Under the pieces are notes generated by a model that did not search any database, had not been told where the DNA came from, and saw nothing but the letters and a program-made list of their open reading frames with translations. A program made the translations under genes and the position numbers. From contig CP053448.1 in assembly GCA_013285445.1 (NCBI GenBank), forward strand, positions 2,459,530 to 2,523,529: a DNA stretch of 64,000 nucleotides. Reading direction: 5' to 3'. This document shows positions 28,559-36,683 of the stretch, piece by piece; position 1 is the first letter of the stretch, and each line of letters opens with the position of its first letter. Origin of the DNA: Pseudomonadota bacterium (GTDB lineage Bacteria; Pseudomonadota; Gammaproteobacteria; Xanthomonadales; Wenzhouxiangellaceae).

Positions 28559-28729
28559 CTAGCCCGCATTATTCATGAATTCACTCGCGCCCTTGCTTGC
28601 GCCTTGTTCGCACAGCGGATGTTCCTCCCTCGGAAATACAGCCTGGTATTCCGCTCGGTCGGAAAATCCGCTGTGCGAACAATCCCCTGCGCAATCATCG
28701 CGGCGATTCATGAAAATAATGCGGGCTAG
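28559..28729. mobile_element. MITE-like palindromic element between ispB and murD2
   Basis: 171 bp with terminal inverted repeats beginning CTAGCCCGCATTATT (28559 on) and, in reverse complement, at 28729; the arms differ by a 2-base gap over about 22 bases. Inside is a second perfect 17-bp inverted repeat, TTGTTCGCACAGCGGAT (28604-28620) and its complement (28666-28682), with a smaller hairpin in the loop (GGAAATAC/GTATTCC). It has no coding capacity. CTAG at its edge supplies the murD2 stop codon. It fits a non-autonomous inverted-repeat element; no matching transposase is in the window. Confidence 0.8.
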
Positions 28730-30060
28730 CGCAAGCCAGCGACCGCCAGACGAAACACCTCGCCGCGATGCTCGAAGTCTCGAAAGCGGGGAAAACTCGG
28801 CGCACCGGGCGACAGCACCACGGTATCACCCGGACGGCTCCATTCAGCCGCCAGCCGAACGGCCGACTCCAGACTGTCTGCGCGGGCCAGCCGGGCACAG
28901 CGATCCCCGGCCTGCTGTCGGCAGCACTCAACGACTGCCGGGCCGTTGTCCGGGATACCGATCAACCCGGACAGACCGTGATGCCGGATCCAGTCCATGA
29001 CCGGTGACCAGTCAGCCGGCCGGTCCTTGCCGCCGACGATCAGCACGACCGGACCATCTGCGATGGCCTCCAGTGCCGCCAGGGTGGCATATGGACTAGT
29101 CGCAATCGAGTCATTGACCCAGGAAACTCCACATTGATCAGCGATTCGCTCGAGCCGATGCGGGAGCGGGCAGAAATCACGCAGTGCATCGACCAGGGCC
29201 TCTGCCGGATGACCGAGCAGCATCGCAGCCTGCAAGGCCAGTGCCGAGTTGTCGAGATTGTGCCGACCCCTCAGCGCCAGTGACCCGGGCGCAACGGTAC
29301 ACTCCTGGCCGACTATCAGCACATCGCCCCGACGGTACGGCGCCGGAGGCCGGTTTCCGGCAAGCCGCCCCGCCACCCCCGCCGTTTCCCGCATCAGACA
29401 ATCGTCGCTGGCGTTGACGATCAGTGGCCGACCCTCCAGCAGCTCGACGATCCGCAGTTTGCTGGCAAAGTAGGCCGCCTGACTGCCGTGCCAGTCGATA
29501 TGCTCCGGAAACAGCCGAGTTACGATGCCAATATCCAGCCGACCGGCCAGGTCGGCCAGCTGATAGCTCGACAGCTCAACGACGGCGATGTCGGCCGGTG
29601 TGCTGAGGTGATCGAGCAGCGGCACACCGATATTGCCGGCCAGTATCACGCGCTGGCCCCGTGCGCGCAGCAGGTGGGCCAGCAGCGATGCGGTCGTGCT
29701 CTTGCCTTTCGAGCCGGTGACACCGATAACCGGCAGGTGAGCGCCGCGCTCTGACAGCCAAAGCGTGGCCGGGTTGACGATGAGGCTGCCCGCGCTGCGG
29801 GCGCGCTCGAGTGCGGGGTGACTGACCGGAATACCCGGCGAACGCAGCAGCACGGGAAACTCGGCCAGGCGTTCGTCGAACGGGCCAACCCGCAGCGCTG
29901 CATCATCAACCTCAACCGGTCCGCTCTCGGTGAGAATGGTGACATCGAGCTCGCGATTGCACGCGCGCAGCGCCTTCAGGGCGCTACGGCCCTCTCGCCC
30001 GAAGCCGAGGATGCCGATTCGACATCCCGCGATGGACTCAAGTGTCGGCAGCGCTGGCAC
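28726..30060 (-). CDS. murD2: UDP-MurNAc-L-alanine--L-glutamate ligase, MurD2 type
   Basis: 444 aa from a GTG at 30060 (GAGG 6 bases upstream), overlapping the end of murL by 23 bases. Mur ligase fold: N-terminal Rossmann domain GILGFGREGRSALKAL, ATP site GVTGSKGKSTTASLLAHLL, and central NIGVPLLDHL, ELSSYQL, HIDWHG; C-terminal GGKDRPADW. General MurD ligases add D-Glu. Because this gene is next to murL, it is assigned to the Xanthomonas MurD2 branch, which adds L-Glu to UDP-MurNAc-L-Ala. The stop codon TAG lies in the edge of the adjacent palindromic element. Confidence 0.88.
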   Translation of the reverse strand: MPALPTLESIAGCRIGILGFGREGRSALKALRACNRELDVTILTESGPVEVDDAALRVGPFDERLAEFPVLLRSPGIPVSHPALERARSAGSLIVNPATLWLSERGAHLPVIGVTGSKGKSTTASLLAHLLRARGQRVILAGNIGVPLLDHLSTPADIAVVELSSYQLADLAGRLDIGIVTRLFPEHIDWHGSQAAYFASKLRIVELLEGRPLIVNASDDCLMRETAGVAGRLAGNRPPAPYRRGDVLIVGQECTVAPGSLALRGRHNLDNSALALQAAMLLGHPAEALVDALRDFCPLPHRLERIADQCGVSWVNDSIATSPYATLAALEAIADGPVVLIVGGKDRPADWSPVMDWIRHHGLSGLIGIPDNGPAVVECCRQQAGDRCARLARADSLESAVRLAAEWSRPGDTVVLSPGAPSFPRFRDFEHRGEVFRLAVAGLR

Positions 30061-31423
30061 GGAAGGCCTCGGGAATCCGGTCGGGCCCGCCGGGCTGGCA
30101 CAGGACCTCGAGCGGGGGCGTGGCGTCATCGTCCACCAGCGGCGCTAGGGCCCGGACCACCGTCATTTGCGACCAGCGTGGGTCCCGAGACAGTCGCATC
30201 AGGGCCGCACGGGCTTCCTGCGCCTCGCCGACACATTCGAATGGCTTGACCCCGTCAAGCGCAAGCAGGGCGCGAAAGCCGCTGACCTGGTCCGGCGCAT
30301 CGAGCAGATTACAGCCGAACATCTGCGCCAGCGCTTCAGGCGCAAGGAAAGGCGCCATCGCCAGAGCGACGAAATGACACTTTGGACATTGCCCGCACCA
30401 GCGCGGCGTGGCTGCGCCGTCAAGGTGGAAATTTCGGTTGCACGAAGAAAACACCCCGTGATAGCGATCCAGAGCGGCAAAGGCCCGGCACACGCCGAGT
30501 TCACGGTCCCGGCGCAGCAGCGAAAAGACCCGCAGGTCGGTCGCGATATAGCGCCGGACCCAGTCATCGAGCATGCACTCGAAGGCAAAGGACTTGGAAA
30601 ACTGGTGATTGACCGGGTGGCCGGCCGGATCAATCAGCGTTGCTTCGTCAGCCGAGCGCTCGTTGGCAAAAACAACGTAGGCGAAATCACCGACCAGGGC
30701 GGCAACCACCAGGGCCGCGGCGTTGATCGCCGTCACCGGCACATGACCATTCCAAGCACCGGCACGGTTGAGCAGATTCAGTCGCCGGTCGAGCTTTCGT
30801 TCGACAATCCAGTGGCGACAGCCGGTCGCCGTCGCGACCTGGCAAATCAATGCAGCCTGGCCAACCTGCACCGTCTCGACCTCCATGCCGTCCAACCGTC
30901 GGGCTCGCTCCAGCGCGACCAGCGAGTCCTTGCCGCCGCCCAGCGGCACCAGCGCACGCTGCTGGCTCAAACCGAGCCGCGGGGCAGAGGGGGCAGCCGG
31001 CCCGGCGCCAACAATCGAGACCCGCGCTTCCAGATCCAGTCCATTGCGCCAGGCGAACTCGCCCAGCCCTTCAAGATAGAGCCGACGCAGCCAGTCGGCC
31101 TGCCAGCGATCAGGGCTGCGCTGTCCAAAGTGGAAGTGCGCCGGGCAGCCGGCCTTCCAGTAGCTGATTGCGGCGGTCCAGTGCAGTAGATCCAGCGCCG
31201 CCTCGACAGCCTGGGCCCGGGCCGGGGAAACCCGGCCAGACCACGGCAGACGGAACACTTCGACCAGGGCCATGCCGTCGAGCCGATAGGCGAGCCTGAC
31301 TTCCCCGCGCTCCGGGTCCAGGTACCGCGACTCGCAGCTGAAACTCGCGCTGCTGAAAGGGCGCCAGGACTCGACCGGGTTCGCGGTTCCGGAGTCAGGA
31401 TTCGGCACGGTCGACCGCAGCAT
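30038..31423 (-). CDS. murL: UDP-MurNAc-L-Ala-L-Glu epimerase MurL
   Basis: 461 aa from the ATG at 31423; a GTG at about 31408 is also possible, and both overlap the permease end. Signatures are PLGGGKDSLVALE (a PP-loop-like ATP site), NERSADEATL, and the cysteine motif RWCGQCPKCHFVAL. MurL epimerises the L-Glu of UDP-MurNAc-L-Ala-L-Glu to D-Glu in an ATP-dependent reaction, established in Xanthomonas oryzae, where it works with MurD2 and replaces the MurI/MurD route. The neighbouring gene is the matching ligase, which strengthens the call. Confidence 0.88.
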   Translation of the reverse strand: MLRSTVPNPDSGTANPVESWRPFSSASFSCESRYLDPERGEVRLAYRLDGMALVEVFRLPWSGRVSPARAQAVEAALDLLHWTAAISYWKAGCPAHFHFGQRSPDRWQADWLRRLYLEGLGEFAWRNGLDLEARVSIVGAGPAAPSAPRLGLSQQRALVPLGGGKDSLVALERARRLDGMEVETVQVGQAALICQVATATGCRHWIVERKLDRRLNLLNRAGAWNGHVPVTAINAAALVVAALVGDFAYVVFANERSADEATLIDPAGHPVNHQFSKSFAFECMLDDWVRRYIATDLRVFSLLRRDRELGVCRAFAALDRYHGVFSSCNRNFHLDGAATPRWCGQCPKCHFVALAMAPFLAPEALAQMFGCNLLDAPDQVSGFRALLALDGVKPFECVGEAQEARAALMRLSRDPRWSQMTVVRALAPLVDDDATPPLEVLCQPGGPDRIPEAFRASAADT

Positions 31424-32576
31424 CGGGCTGACTGTCGGCCAGCGGCCGCGGCCACGCGCGCAGGACCGCGTTGACAAGGGTTGCCAGCGGGATGGCAAAG
31501 AAGATTCCCCAGAAGCCCCAGATGCCGCCGAAGAAAAGCACCGCAATGATAATGGCCACAGGGTGCAGGCTGACGACTTCAGAAAACAGCACCGGCACCA
31601 GCACGTTCCCGTCGAGCGCCTGAATGATGACATAGGCAATCAGCACGTACCAGAAGTTCGCGCTGACGCCAAAAGCAATCAGGGCCACGACGGCGACCGG
31701 CAGGGTCACAACCGCAGCGCCGATATACGGAATGATCACGGAAAAACCGACCATCATCGACAGCAGCATGACAAACGGCATGTCAAGCAGGGCGAAGACG
31801 ACGTAGGTCACGATCCAGACGATCAGGATCTCGAGCACCTTGCCACGGACATAGTTGCCGATCTGCGCGTCCACCTCCTGCCAGACGCTGGCCACCAGGG
31901 CGCGATCCCTGGGCAGGTACTGACGGATCCAGGCCAGCAATGTATGCTTGTCGTTGAGGAAGAAAAACACCAGCACCGGCATCAGCACCAGGAATATCAG
32001 CAGGTTGACCGCACTCATCACGCCGGAGAACGACACCAGAGTCGCTCCGTAGTTGACGACCTCACTGCCCAGATTGTCGAGCATGCGCGAGAGCTGCTCC
32101 TGCGAGATCAAGGCCAGTTCACGCTCGGCCTGTTCGGCAACCAGCGCGCTACCGTCCTGCGCTGCAGGATCCGGCACCGGTGAAACTTCCCCGGCCGGTG
32201 CAACGATCTGCGGATAGCGCTCAGGCAGGGTGGCCAGCCAGTCCTGCGCCGTGGCAACGTATCCGGGCAGCTCGCGCACGATCGCGGCAATCTGGCGCGT
32301 CAGCATGGGTACGAGCCCGAAGATCAGGTAGAACAGGGCGGCAATGAAGGTCGTGAAAACGCCGATTACGCTGATCAGCCGCGGCAGGCCGAAGCGCTCC
32401 AGCCGCTGGACCCCGCCTTCAAGCAGATAGGCGATCACCAGGCTGGCCAGCACCGGCGTCAGCATGCGCCCGAACAGCACCACGACGACCACGCCGAGCA
32501 ACAAGAAGGCTGCCAGGATCACGACCTGGGGATCCGAGAAGTGCCGCTGGAACCAGCGGTTGAAGCGTTCGATCAT
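31395..32576 (-). CDS. AI-2E transporter family (PerM/YdiK-like) inner-membrane protein
   Basis: 393 aa from the ATG at 32576, with seven or eight hydrophobic segments. The opening pair is VVILAAFLLLGVVVVVLFG and LTPVLASLVIAYLLEGGV, and the conserved C-terminal block is GFSVIIPYIGAAVVTLPVAVVAL...YVIIQALDGNVLVPVLFSEVVSLHPVAIIIAVLFFGGIWGFWGIFFAIPLATLVNAVL. Family members export small molecules or drive Na+/H+ exchange; the substrate is not evident. TATAAT lies 6 bases before the start, with no recognisable -35. It overlaps murL. Confidence 0.9.
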   Translation of the reverse strand: MIERFNRWFQRHFSDPQVVILAAFLLLGVVVVVLFGRMLTPVLASLVIAYLLEGGVQRLERFGLPRLISVIGVFTTFIAALFYLIFGLVPMLTRQIAAIVRELPGYVATAQDWLATLPERYPQIVAPAGEVSPVPDPAAQDGSALVAEQAERELALISQEQLSRMLDNLGSEVVNYGATLVSFSGVMSAVNLLIFLVLMPVLVFFFLNDKHTLLAWIRQYLPRDRALVASVWQEVDAQIGNYVRGKVLEILIVWIVTYVVFALLDMPFVMLLSMMVGFSVIIPYIGAAVVTLPVAVVALIAFGVSANFWYVLIAYVIIQALDGNVLVPVLFSEVVSLHPVAIIIAVLFFGGIWGFWGIFFAIPLATLVNAVLRAWPRPLADSQPDAAVDRAES

Positions 32577-32602
32577 CGGCCAATTATATCGGCTGCGCCC
32601 CG

Positions 32603-32634
32603 CCCGGTGGGCCTTCCCCGCGAAGGCCACCGGG
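32603..32634. other. Strong GC hairpin between perM and the outer-membrane protein gene
   Basis: CCCGGTGGGCCTTC (32603-32616) and GAAGGCCACCGGG (32622-32634) pair with one bulged base around a 5-base loop. No T-run follows on either strand, so it is not a standard terminator, but it could stabilise or end the upstream minus-strand transcript. Confidence 0.6.
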
Positions 32635-32687
32635 CACCGTCCGTTCCGAGGAGTGTTGTATCAGCGGGGTAAAGTGGACAGACCGAA

Positions 32688-33869
32688 TCAGAAATCGAAC
32701 GTCAGCATCGCCTGAACCTCCAGCTCCTGGTCGAGCTTGTCGGTTACGATGCCCAGGATATTGCCGCCGAAGGCAAACTCCGGCGGGGCGTAGGCCGCAT
32801 TGAGGTGCAGCCTGCTGCGTCCTATTCCCTTGGAGAAACCAGCCAGGATCGCGTTCTGGGCAAGTTCAGAATCGAGTGCTGCAGCCAGGGCCGGGGCTGT
32901 CGGTCGCGGTTGGCTGCGGCTCTGATAGTCGACGAATACCTCGACATCATTATCGTGCTGCCAGTGCCAGCCCAGGTTGTAGACGACCAGGTCGGACCAG
33001 GCAAACTCGGGACTGTTGCGGTCACCCAGCAGGGCCGTGAAACGGGCCGGCAGGGCCCGGCTTGGGAAAGCGCCAATCTCGCTGTAGAACACCTGTGATA
33101 CGCCGAAGTTCAGGCGTGATCGATCGGTTGCATCCAGCTGGAAGCCGAGATGAATTCGCGGCGGTATGTCGAGCTCCGCCTGGACACCATGCACACCGCG
33201 CACCGACGCGAATTCATCCATGTCGATACGCGACTGGAATGCGGCCTCAAGGCGCAGACGCTCGCTCAGCTCGCTGCTCAGCGCAAAGCGCAGCCCGGCG
33301 CCATGCGACACCTCCTGGTGCAGCGGCTCCAGCGCGAGGGGGCGTTCGCCACCGCCGCTGACCGGCTCATCACTGAACTGGAGGTTCATGCCCGACGCTC
33401 CAAAACGCTGGCTGGCGAGCACCGCGGTCACCGTCAGAGCGCCCGAGTCGGAAACCTGGTGGCGCACACCCGGCATGACGATGGACTGCTCGAATCGATG
33501 ACCGGCGCTGAGCCGACTGGCCAGATCGTCCTTGAGCAACAAGACCGATTGCGAACGGTAGAGCGAAAAGGCCAGGCCGCGGCGCTCGCTCATAAGCGCA
33601 TGCGCAAACTCCGGCACGATAGCCATTTCGTCGAGATGAAGCCAGGTCACCCGCGGCAGCTCCCGCGAAGCCAGGCGTTCCAGGTCGGGAGTCAGCTCAT
33701 GGACCAGGTACTGTTCCCACGGCCCCAGCTCGAATCCGACCAGATACCACGCCATGCCGGCATAGGGCCCGGAATGCAGGCTGCCGGTTACGCGGGCAAG
33801 CGATGCCGCCGGCATCGTCAGCCCAATAACCGCTGTCACCATGGCGATGGAAGCAATTCGCTTGAGCAC
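32688..33869 (-). CDS. Putative outer-membrane beta-barrel protein (FadL/OmpP1-like)
   Basis: 393 aa from the GTG at 33869 (AAGG 5 bases upstream, and the only start downstream of the predicted promoter). Signal peptide IASIAMVTAVIGLTMPAASLA. The rest alternates short hydrophobic/polar strands with charged turns, and ends in phenylalanine (MLTFDF), the typical C-terminal barrel signature for BAM-dependent insertion. PPEFAFGGNI and the IHLGFQLDATDRSRLNFGVSQVFYSEI block recall OMPP1/FadL/TodX proteins, which import hydrophobic compounds, but the resemblance is not decisive. Confidence 0.65.
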   Translation of the reverse strand: MLKRIASIAMVTAVIGLTMPAASLARVTGSLHSGPYAGMAWYLVGFELGPWEQYLVHELTPDLERLASRELPRVTWLHLDEMAIVPEFAHALMSERRGLAFSLYRSQSVLLLKDDLASRLSAGHRFEQSIVMPGVRHQVSDSGALTVTAVLASQRFGASGMNLQFSDEPVSGGGERPLALEPLHQEVSHGAGLRFALSSELSERLRLEAAFQSRIDMDEFASVRGVHGVQAELDIPPRIHLGFQLDATDRSRLNFGVSQVFYSEIGAFPSRALPARFTALLGDRNSPEFAWSDLVVYNLGWHWQHDNDVEVFVDYQSRSQPRPTAPALAAALDSELAQNAILAGFSKGIGRSRLHLNAAYAPPEFAFGGNILGIVTDKLDQELEVQAMLTFDF

Positions 33870-33903
33870 GCCTACCTTACCGCTAACTGGTTTACTGGTC
33901 GAT

Positions 33904-33933
33904 AGTGTACCCACACTCTTGGCAAAAATACAA
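33904..33933 (-). promoter_or_regulatory. Probable sigma70 promoter of the outer-membrane protein gene
   Basis: Minus strand: -35 TTGTAT (33928-33933), 18-base spacer, -10 TACACT (33904-33909). The predicted mRNA start, near 33898, lies upstream of the GTG at 33869 and downstream of the longer alternative start. The remaining bases to 34149 hold no gene. Confidence 0.5.
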
Positions 33934-34149
33934 CGTTTTGGGCAAAAAACTTCAGCAGCTCGCGTAACACCCTGTTGCCGCAGGATTCACTGGCCCGACG
34001 CCTTTGTTGTGCGCATGCAACATTTGTGAAGTCTCCCAGGCCAATACCGGGTCGACGCACCGCCCGGCAGCCCCATCGCCTGCGTCGATCCCGCGCCGGC
34101 GACTCCGCCCGCGCGACGCCTGCCTGTCTCGTGCCGCTGCCGGCCCCGC

Positions 34150-35175
34150 TCAGCCGCTGGTCGACGATGCTTCCAGCCGGTCACAGATCGCCCGGGCAAA
34201 GCCGTCGGTCGTGCCGCTGCCGCCCAGGTCCGGCGTGGTGTGGTCCCCGGCCTCAATGACGGCGGCAACCGCCTGCCGCACGCGGGTTGCACGCTGCTGC
34301 GCGCCGAGATGTTCCAGCATCTGTGCCGATGCCAGAATCAGCGCGCACGGGTTGGCAATCCCCTGCCCCGCAATATCGGGTGCAGAACCATGCACCGCCT
34401 CGAACATCGCCGCCCGGTCACCGATGTTGGCGCCAGGCGCCAGGCCAAGGCCGCCAACCAGCCCGGCGCACAAATCGGAAATGATGTCGCCAAACAGATT
34501 GGTGGTCACGATCACGTCGAACTGCTCTGGCCTGATGACCAGCTGCATGCAGGCATTGTCGACGATCAGGTCATTGGCTTCGATGTCTTCGTATTCTGCA
34601 GCCACTTCGTGCGCAACGCGCAAGAACATGCCGGTCACGTCCTTGAGAATATTGGCCTTGTGGACCACCGTCACCTTCTTGCGCCCGGCGCGACGGGCCA
34701 GCTCGAAGGCAAAACGCACCACGCGCTCGCAGCCCTTGCGCGTGACCACCATCTTGGACTCTGCCCGGCTGCCGTCCGGTGCCGTGTAGGCGCCCTCGCC
34801 GAGATACGCGCCTTCGGTGTTTTCACGCACCGTAATCAGGTCTATGTTTTCGTAGCGGGAATTTGACCCCTTGAAGCTGATTGCCGGCCGAACGTTGGCG
34901 TACAGATCGAAGTGCTTGCGCAAGGTGACGTTGAGTGACTTGAACCCGCCGCCCACCGGCGTGGTCAACGGCGCCTTGAGGGCGACTCCATTGCGCTCGA
35001 TCGAATCCAGGGTCGCCTGCGGAAGCAGTTCCCCGCTGGCCTCACGGGCCGCCATGCCGGCCAGCTGGAAATCATAGTCCAGACCTGCATCAACTGCATC
35101 GAGCACCTTGAGCGTTGCGTCCATGATCTCGGGGCCGATGCCGTCGCCGCGAATGACGGTGATTTGCTGAGTCAC
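34150..35175 (-). CDS. NAD-dependent isocitrate dehydrogenase
   Basis: 341 aa from the GTG at 35175 (AAGGAG 7-8 bases upstream; a TTG at 35181 is in frame). Isocitrate/isopropylmalate dehydrogenase family: RGDGIGPEIMDATL, then the substrate loop KAPLTTPVGGGFKSLNVTLRKHFDLYANVRP, the LITVRENTEGAY motif, the catalytic KANILK and NLFGDIISDLCAGLVGGLGLAPGANIG. The SLNVTLRKHFDLYANVRP form indicates the short NAD-type isocitrate dehydrogenase found in Xanthomonas rather than isopropylmalate dehydrogenase (which would carry a different Arg-rich helix). TCA-cycle enzyme. Confidence 0.88.
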   Translation of the reverse strand: MTQQITVIRGDGIGPEIMDATLKVLDAVDAGLDYDFQLAGMAAREASGELLPQATLDSIERNGVALKAPLTTPVGGGFKSLNVTLRKHFDLYANVRPAISFKGSNSRYENIDLITVRENTEGAYLGEGAYTAPDGSRAESKMVVTRKGCERVVRFAFELARRAGRKKVTVVHKANILKDVTGMFLRVAHEVAAEYEDIEANDLIVDNACMQLVIRPEQFDVIVTTNLFGDIISDLCAGLVGGLGLAPGANIGDRAAMFEAVHGSAPDIAGQGIANPCALILASAQMLEHLGAQQRATRVRQAVAAVIEAGDHTTPDLGGSGTTDGFARAICDRLEASSTSG

Positions 35176-35267
35176 GCCCAATCTCCTTGAGTCCAGTCGG
35201 TAATAAAGGCAGACGAAAAGCCGGCCATTATACTGCTGCTGCGATTGCGGCGCAGCCCACTACCCGA

Positions 35268-35528
35268 TCACGACTGCAGCAGCCGCTCAAGGGCACCTTC
35301 CTGGTCGAGTGCGCTGAGATCATCGAATCCGCCCACGTGCTGATCGCCGATGAAGATCTGCGGCACCGTGCGACGACCACTCCGAGTCATCATTTCCTGG
35401 CGTTTTTGACGATCCCCGCCAACAGCAATCTCCTGCCATGTCACGCCCCGGTCACGCAGCAGTTTGCGCGCGGCCGCGCAATACGGACAAATCGACGTGG
35501 CATACATCAAAACCGGCTTGTGGCTCAC
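35268..35528 (-). CDS. grxC: Glutaredoxin 3
   Basis: 86 aa from the GTG at 35528; a TTG at 35546 is the alternative. Dithiol active site CPYC near residue 14, then RTVPQIFIGDQHVGGFDDLSAL, the conserved cis-proline and glutathione-binding part. Reduces disulfides with glutathione in the cytoplasm. The preceding gene on the strand is tusE. Confidence 0.93.
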   Translation of the reverse strand: MSHKPVLMYATSICPYCAAARKLLRDRGVTWQEIAVGGDRQKRQEMMTRSGRRTVPQIFIGDQHVGGFDDLSALDQEGALERLLQS

Positions 35529-35570
35529 GGGCTGCTCACTGTGCAATCAATGAAGCGCCATGATACCCGA

Positions 35571-35918
35571 TCAAATGCACCATTCCGGCTTGGGCAGACC
35601 GCCATACTTGCAGGCCATGCGCACCGGCCCATCGGGAAACAGGCGGTAGAGCTCACGGCTACCGGCCGACGGGTCGAGCTGGCGCCGCAATTCGGTCACG
35701 ACCACGCGCATCAGCGGCGGCGTGCCGTACTGCGCGTGATAGTCACGCACGAACTCGATCAGCCACCAGTGGTCGGAGCCGAGGCGGATGCCGTCGCGCT
35801 CGGCCAGGGCCTCGGCCAACTCCGGGCGCCACTGCTCCGGATCACGCAGGAAGCCCGCGCCGTCGAGCGCGATCGCCTTGCCGTCGAGATAGATGATTGC
35901 CGGCAACGACAGACTCAC
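35571..35918 (-). CDS. tusE: TusE/DsrC-family sulfur carrier
   Basis: 115 aa from a GTG at 35918 that overlaps the tusC TGA (GTGA). The fold is recognised by GFLRDPEQWRPELAEALA, HWWLIEFVRDYHAQYGTPPLMR and YRLFPDGPVRMACKYGGLPKPEWCI. The penultimate cysteine is the persulfide-carrying residue. A second cysteine 11 residues upstream (MACKYGG) is at the place of the second DsrC cysteine. Context (tusD, tusC upstream) supports a 2-thiouridine tRNA sulfur relay. Confidence 0.9.
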   Translation of the reverse strand: MSLSLPAIIYLDGKAIALDGAGFLRDPEQWRPELAEALAERDGIRLGSDHWWLIEFVRDYHAQYGTPPLMRVVVTELRRQLDPSAGSRELYRLFPDGPVRMACKYGGLPKPEWCI

Positions 35919-36220
35919 AGCACTAGCACGGCCCGCGCCCCACGGACTAGCGCGTCGATCTCGGCAGCGCTGCACGACAGCGCTCCTTCCGGCAGTCGGG
36001 CAGCACCGGATTCGACCAACACGGTTGCAAGGCTGTGGTCAATCAGCTGTCGCCAGGGTCGAAACGGATCTTCCGCCACATGCGCCACACCTGCACCCCG
36101 AAACACCACGGTCAGGTCCAGATCCAGACTGGCACCGGCCAGCACCAGCTCCAGCATTTCCGTGCTGGCCGGCTCACTTGGCGGCAACTGCACGATCACG
36201 ACCCAGCAATCGCCCATCAT
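35915..36220 (-). CDS. tusC: TusC/DsrF-like sulfur relay protein
   Basis: 101 aa, short for TusC (about 119). WVVIVQLPPSEPASTEMLELVLAGASLDLDLTVVFRGAGV aligns in pattern with the N-terminal half of TusC, and ALVRGARAVLVL with its end. There is no cysteine in the usual catalytic place (TusC does not need one). ATGA overlap with tusD and GTGA with tusE. No tusB-like gene was seen. Confidence 0.72.
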   Translation of the reverse strand: MMGDCWVVIVQLPPSEPASTEMLELVLAGASLDLDLTVVFRGAGVAHVAEDPFRPWRQLIDHSLATVLVESGAARLPEGALSCSAAEIDALVRGARAVLVL

Positions 36221-36582
36221 GGCCCTCCGATGCAGCAGAGCGCGCGCCCCAGGCTGGCACGGTACCAGAACTGAACCAGCGACGACAGCTCGAACGGCGC
36301 CGGCGGCTGCTTATCGATCAGGCGACGCTGCCAGGCCGCGGAACAGATCGCCAAATCAAGTGAATGATGGGCGGCCGCCAGCGCCTGCCATTGGCACCGG
36401 ATGTCCATGGCCGCATGGTCGACGCCGTCACCATGAAAAAACGCCAGAACGCAGCGGCCACCCTCCAACCAGGCCTGAGCCAGTCGCAGCGCATCAATGG
36501 CCCGGTCATGACCGGCTGGCGCCCGAACAAGCACGATGTGCTCAGCGCAACGGTCGGTCCGCCGGGTTTCAGCGCTGCTCAT
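36217..36582 (-). CDS. tusD: TusD/DsrE-like sulfurtransferase subunit
   Basis: 121 aa. The DsrE fold is visible in AIDALRLAQAWLEGGRCVLAFFHGDGV, and the active cysteine in DLAICSAAWQRRLID, the counterpart of the E. coli TusD VCIAAAQRRG motif. First gene of a tusD-tusC-tusE cluster that passes sulfur to TusE for tRNA s2U34 formation. Divergent from bepA. Confidence 0.85.
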   Translation of the reverse strand: MSSAETRRTDRCAEHIVLVRAPAGHDRAIDALRLAQAWLEGGRCVLAFFHGDGVDHAAMDIRCQWQALAAAHHSLDLAICSAAWQRRLIDKQPPAPFELSSLVQFWYRASLGRALCCIGGP

Positions 36583-36683
36583 CGGCCAATGCCCCCCTCG
36601 CCGCCCTGACAGCTGCCATAATGTGCGTCTGTGAAAAGGCAGTCGATCGGAACCCCACGACTCCGGCCCGGTCTGATTTCAAC

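Noticed and set aside
32603..32634. Rho-independent terminator
   Set aside because: The stem is strong but no T-run follows on either strand; listed only as a hairpin.
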